Below are positions 24,902-32,648 of a DNA stretch of 64,000 bases, in pieces. The notes below the pieces were generated by a model. The model saw only the letters and a list, made by a program, of their open reading frames with translations, did no database searches and had not been told where the DNA came from. A program made the position numbers and the translations under genes. The stretch comes from Deltaproteobacteria bacterium (GTDB lineage Bacteria; Myxococcota_A; UBA9160; UBA4427): assembly GCA_016713665.1 (NCBI GenBank), contig JADJOR010000011.1, positions 372,001-436,000 of the forward strand, read 5' to 3'. The stretch's first letter is position 1; every line of letters begins with the position of its first letter.

Positions 24902-26092
24902 ATGGCGCGCAGCATCCGGGACTCGATCCGCGGCAAGGTCGCGATCGCCGGCGTCGGCGAGTCGACCTACTACAAACGGGGTCAGGCGAAGGAGCCGGAG
25001 TACGTCCTGACCCTCCAGGCCATCCTCGCCGCCTGCCGCGACGCGGGTCTCGATCCGCGGGAGGTCGACGGCTTCGCCTCCTTCAGCAACGACCAGAACG
25101 ATCCGGCGCGCATCGCCGCAGCCCTCGGCCTGCCCGAGCTGCGCTTCGCCAACATGGTCTTCGGCGGCGGGGGCGGCGGCGGCTCGGCGGCCGTCGGAAA
25201 CGCCGCGGCGGCGATCGCCGCGGGCTATGCGGACTGCGTGGTCGTCTACCGCGGCCTCGCCCAGGGCCAGACCTATCGCTTCGGCCAGGGCAACTATCCG
25301 GCCGCCGTCTCCGGCGGCATGGCCTATCTGGCGCCCTACGGCGTCCTCTCGCCGGCCCAGATGTTCGCCTTCCGCACCACGCGCCTGATGCACGACCACG
25401 GCATCGAGCGCGGGACGCTGCGCGCCATCGCGATGGCCTCGTACCACCACGCCCAGGCCAATCCCCGCGCCGTGATGCGCGGCCGCCCCCTCGACGAGGC
25501 GGGCTACGACGCGGCGCGCTGGATCGTCGAGCCCTTCGGCCTCTTCGATTGCTGTCTCGAGAACGACGGTGCCGCGGCGATGGTGCTGGTCCCCGCCGAG
25601 CGCGCCCGGGATCTCGCGCAGCCGCCGGTCTACCTGCTCGGCGCGGCCCAGGGCTCGGGCTACCGCGACGGCGCCAGCATCCAGAACCCGCCGGATCTGG
25701 CGACCTCGAGCTTCAAGACGCTGGCGCCGCGGCTCTACGCGATGGCCGGTGTGAAGCCCTCCGACGTCGACGTGGTCCAGAGCTACGAGAACTTCACCGG
25801 TGGCGTCGTCATGAGCCTGATCGAGCACGGCTTCTGCGGCTATGAGAACGCCAACGAGTTCATCACGTTCGAGAATCTGATCGCGCCCTCCGGCAAGCTC
25901 CCCCTCAATACCAGCGGGGGCAATCTCGCCGAGTGCTACATGCACGGCCTCGAGCTCAACATCGAGGCGGTGCGCCAGATCCGCGGGCAGTCGACCTCCC
26001 AGGTCCCGGGCGCGGAGGTCGCGCTCGTGAACTCGGGGCCGATGGTGCCGGTGGCGAGCAACATGATCGTGGGGGCGGCGAGCACGCGATGA
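24902..26092 (+). CDS. Thiolase-family protein, lipid-transfer/aldolase (Ltp-like) type
   Basis: This 396-residue protein has the thiolase fold of the SCP2/Ltp type. It starts with VAIAGVGESTYY, has a Gly-rich segment GGGGGGGSAAVGNAAAAI, and near the C-terminus NTSGGNLAECYMHGL in place of the thiolase GHPxGxTG motif. The usual nucleophilic Cys region reads VYRGLAQGQTY, without Cys, which fits Ltp2-like retro-aldolases better than true thiolases. Its last codons overlap the start of a DUF35 gene (ATGA), matching the known partnership of Ltp aldolases with a DUF35 protein in steroid side-chain removal. The substrate here is inferred only. Confidence 0.88.
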   Translation: MARSIRDSIRGKVAIAGVGESTYYKRGQAKEPEYVLTLQAILAACRDAGLDPREVDGFASFSNDQNDPARIAAALGLPELRFANMVFGGGGGGGSAAVGNAAAAIAAGYADCVVVYRGLAQGQTYRFGQGNYPAAVSGGMAYLAPYGVLSPAQMFAFRTTRLMHDHGIERGTLRAIAMASYHHAQANPRAVMRGRPLDEAGYDAARWIVEPFGLFDCCLENDGAAAMVLVPAERARDLAQPPVYLLGAAQGSGYRDGASIQNPPDLATSSFKTLAPRLYAMAGVKPSDVDVVQSYENFTGGVVMSLIEHGFCGYENANEFITFENLIAPSGKLPLNTSGGNLAECYMHGLELNIEAVRQIRGQSTSQVPGAEVALVNSGPMVPVASNMIVGAASTR

Positions 26093-26559
26093 GCGATTCG
26101 GCTTCTTCGACGCGTTCCCCGACCCTGCTGCCGAAAGGTCTGCCCGCGCCGCGTCCGTCGATCGACGGCCTCGACGCGCCGTTCTGGGAGGCGGCCCGGC
26201 GCCACGCGCTCGTAGCCCAGCGCTGTCGCGCGTGTCGGACCTGGCAGTGGGGACCCGAGTGGCTGTGCCACCGCTGCCTGTCCTTCGACGTCGGCTTCGA
26301 GCCCGTGCAGGGGAACGGGCGCATCTTCAGCTGGGAGCGCGTCTGGCATCCGGTCCACCCCGCTCTCAAGACCGGACTGCCCTACGTCCCCGTGATCGTC
26401 GAGCTTCCCGGCGCGGGCGGGATCCGCATGCTCGGCAATCTCGCCGGCGACCCGGAGGCGAAGGTCGAGATCGGCGCCGAGGTCGAGCCCCTCTTCGAGG
26501 ACCATCTCGAGGGCGAGTCGCCGTACACGCTGGTCCAGTGGCGGCGGACGGGTCGCTGA
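26089..26559 (+). CDS. DUF35 OB-fold/zinc-ribbon protein, thiolase partner
   Basis: This 156-residue protein has a rubredoxin-like zinc ribbon, CRACRTWQWGPEWLCHRC, followed by an OB-fold (GNGRIFSWERVWHP onward), the standard DUF35 layout. DUF35 proteins bind thiolase-fold aldolases or synthases and help substrate binding. The start ATG overlaps the stop of the thiolase gene, and the two almost certainly form a complex. A P450 gene follows after 68 bases. Confidence 0.9.
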   Translation: MSDSASSTRSPTLLPKGLPAPRPSIDGLDAPFWEAARRHALVAQRCRACRTWQWGPEWLCHRCLSFDVGFEPVQGNGRIFSWERVWHPVHPALKTGLPYVPVIVELPGAGGIRMLGNLAGDPEAKVEIGAEVEPLFEDHLEGESPYTLVQWRRTGR

Positions 26560-26597
26560 ACGGCCGAGTCTCCCGCCCCGGGGCCCTCGCGAAGGTG

Positions 26598-26603
26598 TAG
26601 AGT
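26598..26603 (+). promoter_or_regulatory. Putative -10 box (TAGAGT) before P450 gene
   Basis: TAGAGT lies 24 bases upstream of the ATG at 26628, with the ribosome site GGGAGG (26615-26620) between. It would give this P450 a promoter separate from the thiolase/DUF35 unit. Confidence 0.4.
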
Positions 26604-26627
26604 GGAGCTCGACCGGGAGGATCCGCC

Positions 26628-27808
26628 ATGACCGCGAGAGAGAGACCGCCATCGAATACGGCCACATCGACTTCGCCAACGACGAGGTCCCGCAGCTCCA
26701 CGACGTCCTCGCCGACCTGCGCACGCGCCACGCCGTCGCCCCCGTCCAGTACCACGGCGAGATCAGCTACATGATCACGCGCTTCCAGGCGCTGCAGGAC
26801 GCGATGTCCGACGACGAGCGCTTCCCCTCCTCCGCCGCCTATCTCCGCCAGTCGGCGCCCTCGATGGGCAAGACGATCCAGTGCATGGGCGGCCAGGAGC
26901 ATCGCCGCAACCGAGCGCTCGTCTCGGTCGGCTTCCGCCCGCGCATCATGAAGGAGTTCGTCGAGGCCTTCCTGACGCCCGTCGCCCACGAGCTCGTCGA
27001 TCGCTTCATCGCGAAGGGCCAGGCCGACCTCGTCCAGGACTACACCATGCGTTATGCGTTCACCGTCATCACGCGCCTGCTCGACTTCCCGCCGACCGAC
27101 TTCGAGCAGCTGAAGCGCTGGGGCGACGGCCTGATCTCGTTTCCCTGGGACCCCGAATTCGCCATGCAGTCGAAGCGCGAGTTCGACGCCTATCTGAAGC
27201 CCCTGATCGAAGCCCGCCGCCGCGAGCCCGGCGAGGACCTGCTCTCCTCGCTCTGCCATGCCGAGCTCGACGGCGAGCGCCTCGACGACGAGGAGATCTA
27301 CTCCTTCATCCGGCTGCTCTTCCCGGCCGGCGCCGATACGACCTATCGCGGGCTCGGCAGCATGATGTTCGGCGTGCTGACCCATCCCGAGGTCTTCGAG
27401 GCGGTGCGCGCGGACGAGGCCTTCGTCCCCACGGTCGTCCACGAGTCCCTGCGCTGGGAGCCGCCGACGGCGCTCTTGCCGCGCTTCGCGCCGAAGGAGG
27501 TCGAGTGGGCGGGCACGACGATCCCCGCCGGCTCCCAGGTCAACTTCGCGATCACCTCCGCGAACCGAGATCCCGAGGTCTTCGCCTCCCCCGAGAAGTT
27601 CGATCCCTGGCGCAAGGAGAAGGAGTTCCTGACCTTCGGCCACGGCCTGCATTTCTGCCTGGGCTCCCACCTCGCCCGGCGCGAGATGGAGGTCAGCCTG
27701 AAGGTCCTCTCCGAGCGGCTGCCGGCGATGCAGCTCGTCGACCCGGATCGGATCGCGATCACGGGGACGGTCTTGCGGGGCCCGAAGAGCCTGCCGGTCC
27801 GCTTCTGA
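26628..27808 (+). CDS. Cytochrome P450, frameshifted near the start codon
   Basis: The body is a normal soluble P450: I-helix FPAGADTTYRG, ExxR in HESLRWEPPTALLP, haem loop LTFGHGLHFCLGSHLARRE. The only start with a ribosome site (GGGAGG eight bases upstream) is ATG 26628, but it is in a different frame from the body. Between them lies a (GA)5 tract at 26636-26645. With four GA units the frame would join smoothly as MTARETAIEYGHIDFAND, about 390 residues in total. As it stands, translation in the body frame could only begin at ATG 26771 and would lose some 48 conserved residues. This may be a sequencing indel, a real mutation or tract-length variation. It follows the thiolase/DUF35 pair. Confidence 0.82.
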
Positions 27809-27846
27809 CCCCTTCGGACCTCAATCGAGCCCTCCTGCCGACCGAA

Positions 27847-27852
27847 TAGCCT
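27847..27852 (+). promoter_or_regulatory. Putative -10 box (TAGCCT) directly before ATG
   Basis: TAGCCT ends four bases before the ATG at 27857; no Shine-Dalgarno is present. It follows the leaderless-type pattern, though the spacing is short. Confidence 0.3.
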
Positions 27853-27856
27853 GCCG

Positions 27857-29573
27857 ATGCCGCCCTTTCGTACCCCGCTCGCCCTCTTCGCCCTGCTGCT
27901 CGCGCTCCTCCTCGGCGACGCTGGGGGCCGACCCGGCTTCGGCCCAGTGCGTCAACGGGACGGCCTGCAACGACAACAGCGTCTGCACGACCAACGACAC
28001 CTGCGTCGACAACGTCTGCGTCGGCACCGCGATCACCTGCACCGACGACGCCAATGTCTGCACGACCGCGGTCTGCAACCCGACGCTCGGCTGTCAGCAG
28101 GTCAACAACAGCGCGCCCTGCAACGACGGCGATCTCTGCACGACCAACGATTTCTGCAACGCAGGCGTCTGCCGATCCGGCAGCCCGCTGAACTGCAGCG
28201 ACTCGAACCCCTGCACCGACGACGCCTGCAACTCCACTACCGGCGCCTGCTTCCATGCCAGCAACACCGCCTCCTGCAGCGACGGCAATGCGTGCACGAC
28301 GGGCGATGTCTGTGCGGGCGGTGCCTGCCAGTCGGGCTCGGGCCAGCTCGCCTGCAACGACGGCAACGGGTGCACGACCGATTCGTGCAACCCCGCGACC
28401 GGCTGCGTCCATCCGGCCGTCCCCAACGGCACGACCTGCTCGGACAGCTCGCTCTGCACCACGGGCGACAGCTGCAGCAACGGGACCTGCACGGGCACGC
28501 TCGTCACCTGCCCCGACGACGGGAACGCCTGCACGACGGCCAGCTGCAATCCGGCCCTCGGCTGTCTACAGGCCAACAACACCAACCCCTGCGACGACGG
28601 CAACCTCTGCACCCTCGGCGACGCCTGCAGCGGCGGCAGCTGTCAGTCGGGCGCCCTCAAGAACTGCAGCGACGCCAACGCCTGCACCGACGACGTCTGC
28701 GCGATCGCGACCGGCGCCTGCGTCCACACCGACAACACGGCCGTCTGCAACGACGGCAATGTCTGCACGACGGGGGACGTCTGCGCGAGCGGCGCCTGCC
28801 AGCCCGGCGCAGGCCAGCTCGCCTGCAGCGACGGCAACGCCTGCACGACGGATTCCTGCAACCCGGCCTCGGGCTGCATTTTCCCGGCGGCCCCGAACGG
28901 AACCCGGTGCTCGGACGATTCGCTCTGCACGACGGGCGACGCTTGCAGCAACGGGACCTGCACGGGCGCGGCGATCACCTGCCCCGAAGACGGCGAGCCC
29001 TGCACGACGTCGACCTGCAATCCGGCGACCGGTTGCAGCCAGACCGCCAACACGGCCCCCTGCGACGACGCGAATCCCTGCAGCGTGGGCGACGTCTGCA
29101 GCAACGGGGTCTGCCAGCCGGGAACGCCGAGGGACTGCAACGACGGCAACGTCTGCACGACCGACCAGTGCAACCTCACTGACGGCAGCTGCATCCACGC
29201 CAGCAATACCCTCGCCTGCAACGACGGTGACCCCTGCACACCGAACGACGCCTGCAGCAACGGCGCCTGCCTGCCGGGGGGCCCCGCCCTGAACTGCGAC
29301 ATCGGCAACAACCCGTGCCAGATCGGCAGCTGCGACGCCGTGCTCGGATGTGTGTTCACGAACGCGCCGTCCGGCACGACCTGCTCGGACGGCAACGTCT
29401 GCACGTCGAGCGATGCCTGCTCGAACGGTCTCTGCGTCGGCACGCCGATCGGCGGCTGCAATCCCGCGCAAGTCCCGACGATGACCGATTGGGGTCGGAT
29501 CGCGCTCGTCGTCCTGCTCGCCCTGACGGCACTCGTCACGGGCGCTCGCTGGCCGCGGCGATCGGGCGTCTAG
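27857..29573 (+). CDS. Secreted Cys-rich repeat protein with IPTL-CTERM-type sorting tail (frameshift in signal peptide)
   Basis: The gene encodes a signal peptide (MPPFRTPLALFALLLALLLG), then about 510 residues of Cys-rich units of the form CxDGNxCTTxDxCxxGxC, then the tail VPTMTDWGRIALVVLLALTA followed by Arg. That tail matches the IPTL-CTERM pattern: motif, membrane helix, basic end. It should be exported, held by the tail and processed by an exosortase-type enzyme at the cell surface. The signal peptide and the repeats are in different frames. Removing one G from the G5 run at 27923-27927 joins them as LGDAGADPASAQCVNG, with an ASA cleavage site, giving 571 residues. The repeat frame has no stop and no start codon before 29085. 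The stop overlaps that of the convergent GST gene. Confidence 0.82.
27948..29480 (+). repeat. Coding tandem repeat, 471-bp (157-residue) period, about 3.2 copies
   Basis: Equivalent points (the SNTA/DNTA/SNTL segments) fall at 28257, 28728 and 29199, exactly 471 bases apart each time. Within a unit, shorter Cys-rich motifs of about 20-25 residues recur in a fixed order. The large unit, not just the small motif, has been duplicated without any length change. Confidence 0.85.
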
Positions 29574-30250
29574 AGCCCGCGCCGCGGATCGACCTCGCCG
29601 AGCGGTCGCAGGTTGCGCGCGTCCATCGTGGGCCGTGGCCCGCCCCAGGTCTTCTGCAGGGCCGGGCGCTCGGCGAGGCGCTCGAGCCAGCCCGAAACGT
29701 GTCGATGTCCCGCAAGATCGACGCCCGCCGGCATCAGCCAGAACATCCCGTGGCTCACGTTGAGATCGGCCACCGAGATCGATGCGCCGAGCAGATAGGG
29801 CCGGTCGGCCAGGGCGTCATCGAGGATGCGCAGCGGCTTCTCGAGCTGGGACGCCGCCAGATCGCCCAGCGCCCGATCGCGATCCGGCTCCGGCACGAAA
29901 AGGCGATTGCGCAACAGCGGCCGCAAGAGGTTCTCGACCTCGTTGCTCCCCCAGAAGCTCCACATCAAGGCGCGGGCGGCCGCCTTCGGCCCGATGGGGC
30001 GCAGGCCGCCATCGTACCGCTCCGCCAGGTAGTGGTTGATCGCCATCGACTCGAAGAGCACGAGCTCGCCGTCGACCAGCGTCGGAATGCGCTCGTTCGG
30101 GTTGAGCGCGCGGTACGCCGGGGTACGGGTGCTGCCATCATTGAAGTGGATCGGCTCGTGGCGATACGGAACGCCGAGCTCCTCGAGCATCCACAGGCAG
30201 CGGCCCGCGCGCGACGTGGCGATCCCGTAGAGCGTGATCCCGTCGCGCAC
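29570..30250 (-). CDS. Glutathione S-transferase family protein
   Basis: This 226-residue protein has the thioredoxin-like N-terminal domain ITLYGIATSRAGRCLWMLEEL with the cis-Pro region NERIPTLVDGELVLFESMAI, and the C-terminal helical domain with SVADLNVSHGMFW. It would conjugate or transfer glutathione, or act in isomerisation or dechlorination. The start is GTG at 30250, two bases after the stop of the HD gene; no ATG fits. Its TAG shares a CTAG with the stop of the convergent repeat-protein gene. The catalytic Ser/Tyr of the first strand is probably Ser in TSRAG. Confidence 0.88.
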   Translation of the reverse strand: MRDGITLYGIATSRAGRCLWMLEELGVPYRHEPIHFNDGSTRTPAYRALNPNERIPTLVDGELVLFESMAINHYLAERYDGGLRPIGPKAAARALMWSFWGSNEVENLLRPLLRNRLFVPEPDRDRALGDLAASQLEKPLRILDDALADRPYLLGASISVADLNVSHGMFWLMPAGVDLAGHRHVSGWLERLAERPALQKTWGGPRPTMDARNLRPLGEVDPRRGL

Positions 30251-30252
30251 GC

Positions 30253-30852
30253 TCAGCCTTCCGACTTCGTCTTCGGGACCGGCCGCGTGCTCGCGTGGAT
30301 CGTCTCGACGCCCATCAGGATCGCGGCGAAGTCGTTCGAGACCCAGTCCGCATAATGGACGATCGTCCCCTCGACGGTCCCGGGCAGGCCCTGGGACGCG
30401 AAGGCGCTGTGGTGGCGCACCATCTCGGCGATCTCGAGCGGGATCCCCTGCTCGACGGCGAGCTCGGCACCGAGCGCCCCGTGGTCCCGCAGCGTGCGAC
30501 CTTCGGCGTAGCTGAACGTCTTCCCGTCGAAGCGGTAGATCATCGGCTTGTCGACGTCGTGGAGGATGGCCGTCGCGAGCGCGACGTCGGAGTCGACCTG
30601 CAGGCCGTACTCGCGCCGGGCGACGTCGATCAGATCGAGGGCGCGCGCGTTGACCTCGTTCACGTGGTGGAGCAGCGGCCGCGCGGGCATGTGAGGCGCC
30701 TGCGGCGAGCGGGCGAGATTCTCGTAGGGCGAGCGCGCGAGGGAGCTCGCCCAGGTCCGCAGCACGGCCGTGCGGAGCGCCGGGCTCTCGAGGCGCTGGG
30801 TTGCGGGGATGGCGTCGGCGAGGGCATGGACGAGGGCGTCGATGGATTCCAT
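30253..30852 (-). CDS. HD-domain metal-dependent phosphohydrolase-like protein
   Basis: This 199-residue protein shows the HD-superfamily metal ligands in order: LLHHVNEV, AILHDVDK, the DHGALGAE helix, VRHHSAF and IVHYADWVSND. Such proteins cleave nucleotides, phosphoesters or signalling molecules; the substrate is unknown. It is the first gene of a two-gene minus-strand unit with the GST, and divergent from an amidohydrolase 102 bp away. There is no Shine-Dalgarno; a TAGACT box ends six bases before the ATG. Confidence 0.82.
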   Translation of the reverse strand: MESIDALVHALADAIPATQRLESPALRTAVLRTWASSLARSPYENLARSPQAPHMPARPLLHHVNEVNARALDLIDVARREYGLQVDSDVALATAILHDVDKPMIYRFDGKTFSYAEGRTLRDHGALGAELAVEQGIPLEIAEMVRHHSAFASQGLPGTVEGTIVHYADWVSNDFAAILMGVETIHASTRPVPKTKSEG

Positions 30853-30858
30853 GCGGCG

Positions 30859-30864
30859 AGTCTA
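30859..30864 (-). promoter_or_regulatory. Putative -10 box (TAGACT) of a leaderless promoter
   Basis: On the minus strand TAGACT is followed by six bases and the ATG of the HD gene at 30852. It is only 28 bases from the box of the divergent amidohydrolase gene, so the two promoters probably share their upstream region. Confidence 0.45.
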
Positions 30865-30870
30865 CACCCG

Positions 30871-30898
30871 TCGACGGGCGCCGCGAGCGCACTAGAGT
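30871..30898 (+). promoter_or_regulatory. Putative promoter: TCGACG - 16 bp - TAGAGT
   Basis: TAGAGT at 30893-30898 has TCGACG at 30871-30876 as a possible weak -35 box with 16-bp spacing. It would start a short leader that contains the CGGAGG ribosome site of the amidohydrolase gene at 30955. Confidence 0.4.
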
Positions 30899-30954
30899 GG
30901 ACGGGGCGCCCGACGCGATCCCGCGCGGGCCGAGCGTGTATCGGAGGTTTTCGC

Positions 30955-32085
30955 ATGGCTCCCCACGGCGTCGTCTCCGCAGACTCCCACGTGACCGAGC
31001 CCGCCGACCTCTGGCAGGAGCGCATCGATCGCCGGCTGCGCGACCGCGCGCCCTACGTCACGAAGAACCCGGGACCGGGACCGGCCTGGCTCTTCATCGC
31101 CGAAGGCACGGCCCCCTTCCCCGTCTCCGGCGGCTTCGCCGCCGGGCGCTCGGGCAAGGCCCTCGCCGAGTTCCAGCAGGCGGGCTATGCCGACGCGCGG
31201 CCCTCGGGCTGGGATCCCGTCGCGCGCATCGCCGATCAGGAGCTCGACGGCATCGACGCCGAGGTCCTGTATCCCTCGCTCGCGATGAAGCTCTTCGCGA
31301 TCGCCGACGGCGAGCTCCAGCGCGCCTGCTTCGCGGCCTACAACGACTGGCTCGCCGAATACTGCAGCCACGATCGCAAGCGCCTCTACGGCGCCGGTCT
31401 CGTTTCGCTCGAGGACGTGGCCCAGGGCGTCCGCGACCTCGAGGCGATCGCGAAGCAGGGCATGCGGGCGGCGATGATCTGGGGGGCGCCCCCGGAAGAT
31501 CGTCCCTACGACGACCCCGCCTACGATCCCTTCTGGCGCGCCGCCGAGGCGCTCGAGCTCCCGGTCTCGCTCCACATCATCGCCGGCCGCGGACGCGTCA
31601 GCAACGCCGTCAGCAGCGCGGTCCAGGGCCGGACGCATTCCGGCGTCTGGTACATGAGCGTGCTCCACGAGATCCAGGACTCGCTCGCGCGGATCACCTT
31701 CGGCGGCGTGCTCCACCGCTTCCCGGGCCTGCGCATCGTCTCCGCGGAGAACGACGTCGGCTGGATCCCGCATTTCATGTATCGGATGGACCACTGCCAC
31801 GAGAAGTACTGCGCGCTCTGGTCGAACGCGACGCCCGAGCCGCCGAGCTTCTACCTCCGCCGTCAGCTCTTCGCGACCTTCCAGGACGATCCGATCGGGC
31901 CCGCGACCCACCAGATCTTCGGCCGCGAGAACTACATGTGGGCCTCGGACTTCCCGCACTCGGACTCGACCTTCCCCGAGTCGCGCCAATGGCTCGACAA
32001 GAACTTCGCCGGCGTGCCGGCGGAGGTTCGGCGGCGGATCGTCCGCGACAACGCAGTCGAGCTCTACCGGATGGAGGTGGCATGA
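30955..32085 (+). CDS. Amidohydrolase-2 family metal-dependent hydrolase/decarboxylase
   Basis: This 376-residue protein belongs to the amidohydrolase-2 (ACMSD-like) group: VVSADSHVTEPADLW at the N-terminus, LHIIAGRG in the middle (metal-ligand His), and the C-terminal NYMWASDFPHSDSTFPES with the catalytic Asp. The first motif is SADSHV instead of the usual DxHxH, as in several uncharacterised members. They hydrolyse or decarboxylate cyclic or aromatic acids. CGGAGG precedes the ATG. Its stop overlaps the next ATG (ATGA). A relative is at 44328-45373. Confidence 0.88.
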   Translation: MAPHGVVSADSHVTEPADLWQERIDRRLRDRAPYVTKNPGPGPAWLFIAEGTAPFPVSGGFAAGRSGKALAEFQQAGYADARPSGWDPVARIADQELDGIDAEVLYPSLAMKLFAIADGELQRACFAAYNDWLAEYCSHDRKRLYGAGLVSLEDVAQGVRDLEAIAKQGMRAAMIWGAPPEDRPYDDPAYDPFWRAAEALELPVSLHIIAGRGRVSNAVSSAVQGRTHSGVWYMSVLHEIQDSLARITFGGVLHRFPGLRIVSAENDVGWIPHFMYRMDHCHEKYCALWSNATPEPPSFYLRRQLFATFQDDPIGPATHQIFGRENYMWASDFPHSDSTFPESRQWLDKNFAGVPAEVRRRIVRDNAVELYRMEVA

Positions 32086-32639
32086 GCTTTTCCCGACGTC
32101 GTCCCCGGCATTCGCTCGCGCGCGCGTGCTCTCTCGCAGGACGGCTGTGCGGCTTCGCCCTCGTCCTGACCTGCGCCTTGCCCGTCGCGGGCGGCGAATC
32201 GACATCGGACCGCGTCGCGCGGGGCGCGGCGATGCAGCAGCGGGTCTACGACGCGAAGATGCCCGCCGACGATCCCTGGCTCCAGATGAGCCAGGACCAG
32301 GTCTTCGCCCAGATCTGGACGCGTCCCGGGCTCACGATGCGCGACCGGCGGCTCATCTCGCTGACGGCCGCCGCCTACGCCGCGTCCCCTCCCGGCTACA
32401 TCTCCCACATCGAGGGCGCCCTCGACAACGGCGACCTGACGCCGGCCGAGCTCTGGGAGTGGCTGATCCACTTCACGAACTACGCGGGCTACCCGAAAGC
32501 GGCGCCGGTCTGGGCCGAGATCCGGATCGCGCTCGCCCGGCGCGGCGTCCTGCCGCTGCCCGCGAATCTCGGGCCCGGCCGGGATCCCGAGCTCGATCGC
32601 CGGCGCGCGACGCCCGTCGAGCCCGGCCCGAAACGTTAG
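32082..32639 (+). CDS. Exported carboxymuconolactone decarboxylase-family (AhpD-like) protein
   Basis: This 185-residue protein has the CMD fold region QIWTRPGLTMRDRRLISLTAAAY with the helix pair that follows (LWEWLIHFTNYAGYPKA). Unusually for this family it begins with a basic, hydrophobic leader that looks like a signal peptide (GRLCGFALVLTCALPVAGG), so it is probably periplasmic. The CxxC redox pair of AhpD is absent; the enzyme would be of the decarboxylase/isomerase type. It overlaps the upstream amidohydrolase gene by four bases and likely acts on a related compound. Confidence 0.82.
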   Translation: MSFSRRRPRHSLARACSLAGRLCGFALVLTCALPVAGGESTSDRVARGAAMQQRVYDAKMPADDPWLQMSQDQVFAQIWTRPGLTMRDRRLISLTAAAYAASPPGYISHIEGALDNGDLTPAELWEWLIHFTNYAGYPKAAPVWAEIRIALARRGVLPLPANLGPGRDPELDRRRATPVEPGPKR

Positions 32640-32648
32640 GTCTCGGGC

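Noticed and set aside
27948..29480. CRISPR-like or satellite array
   Set aside because: The repeats are in frame, code for Cys-rich protein, and have no unique spacers.
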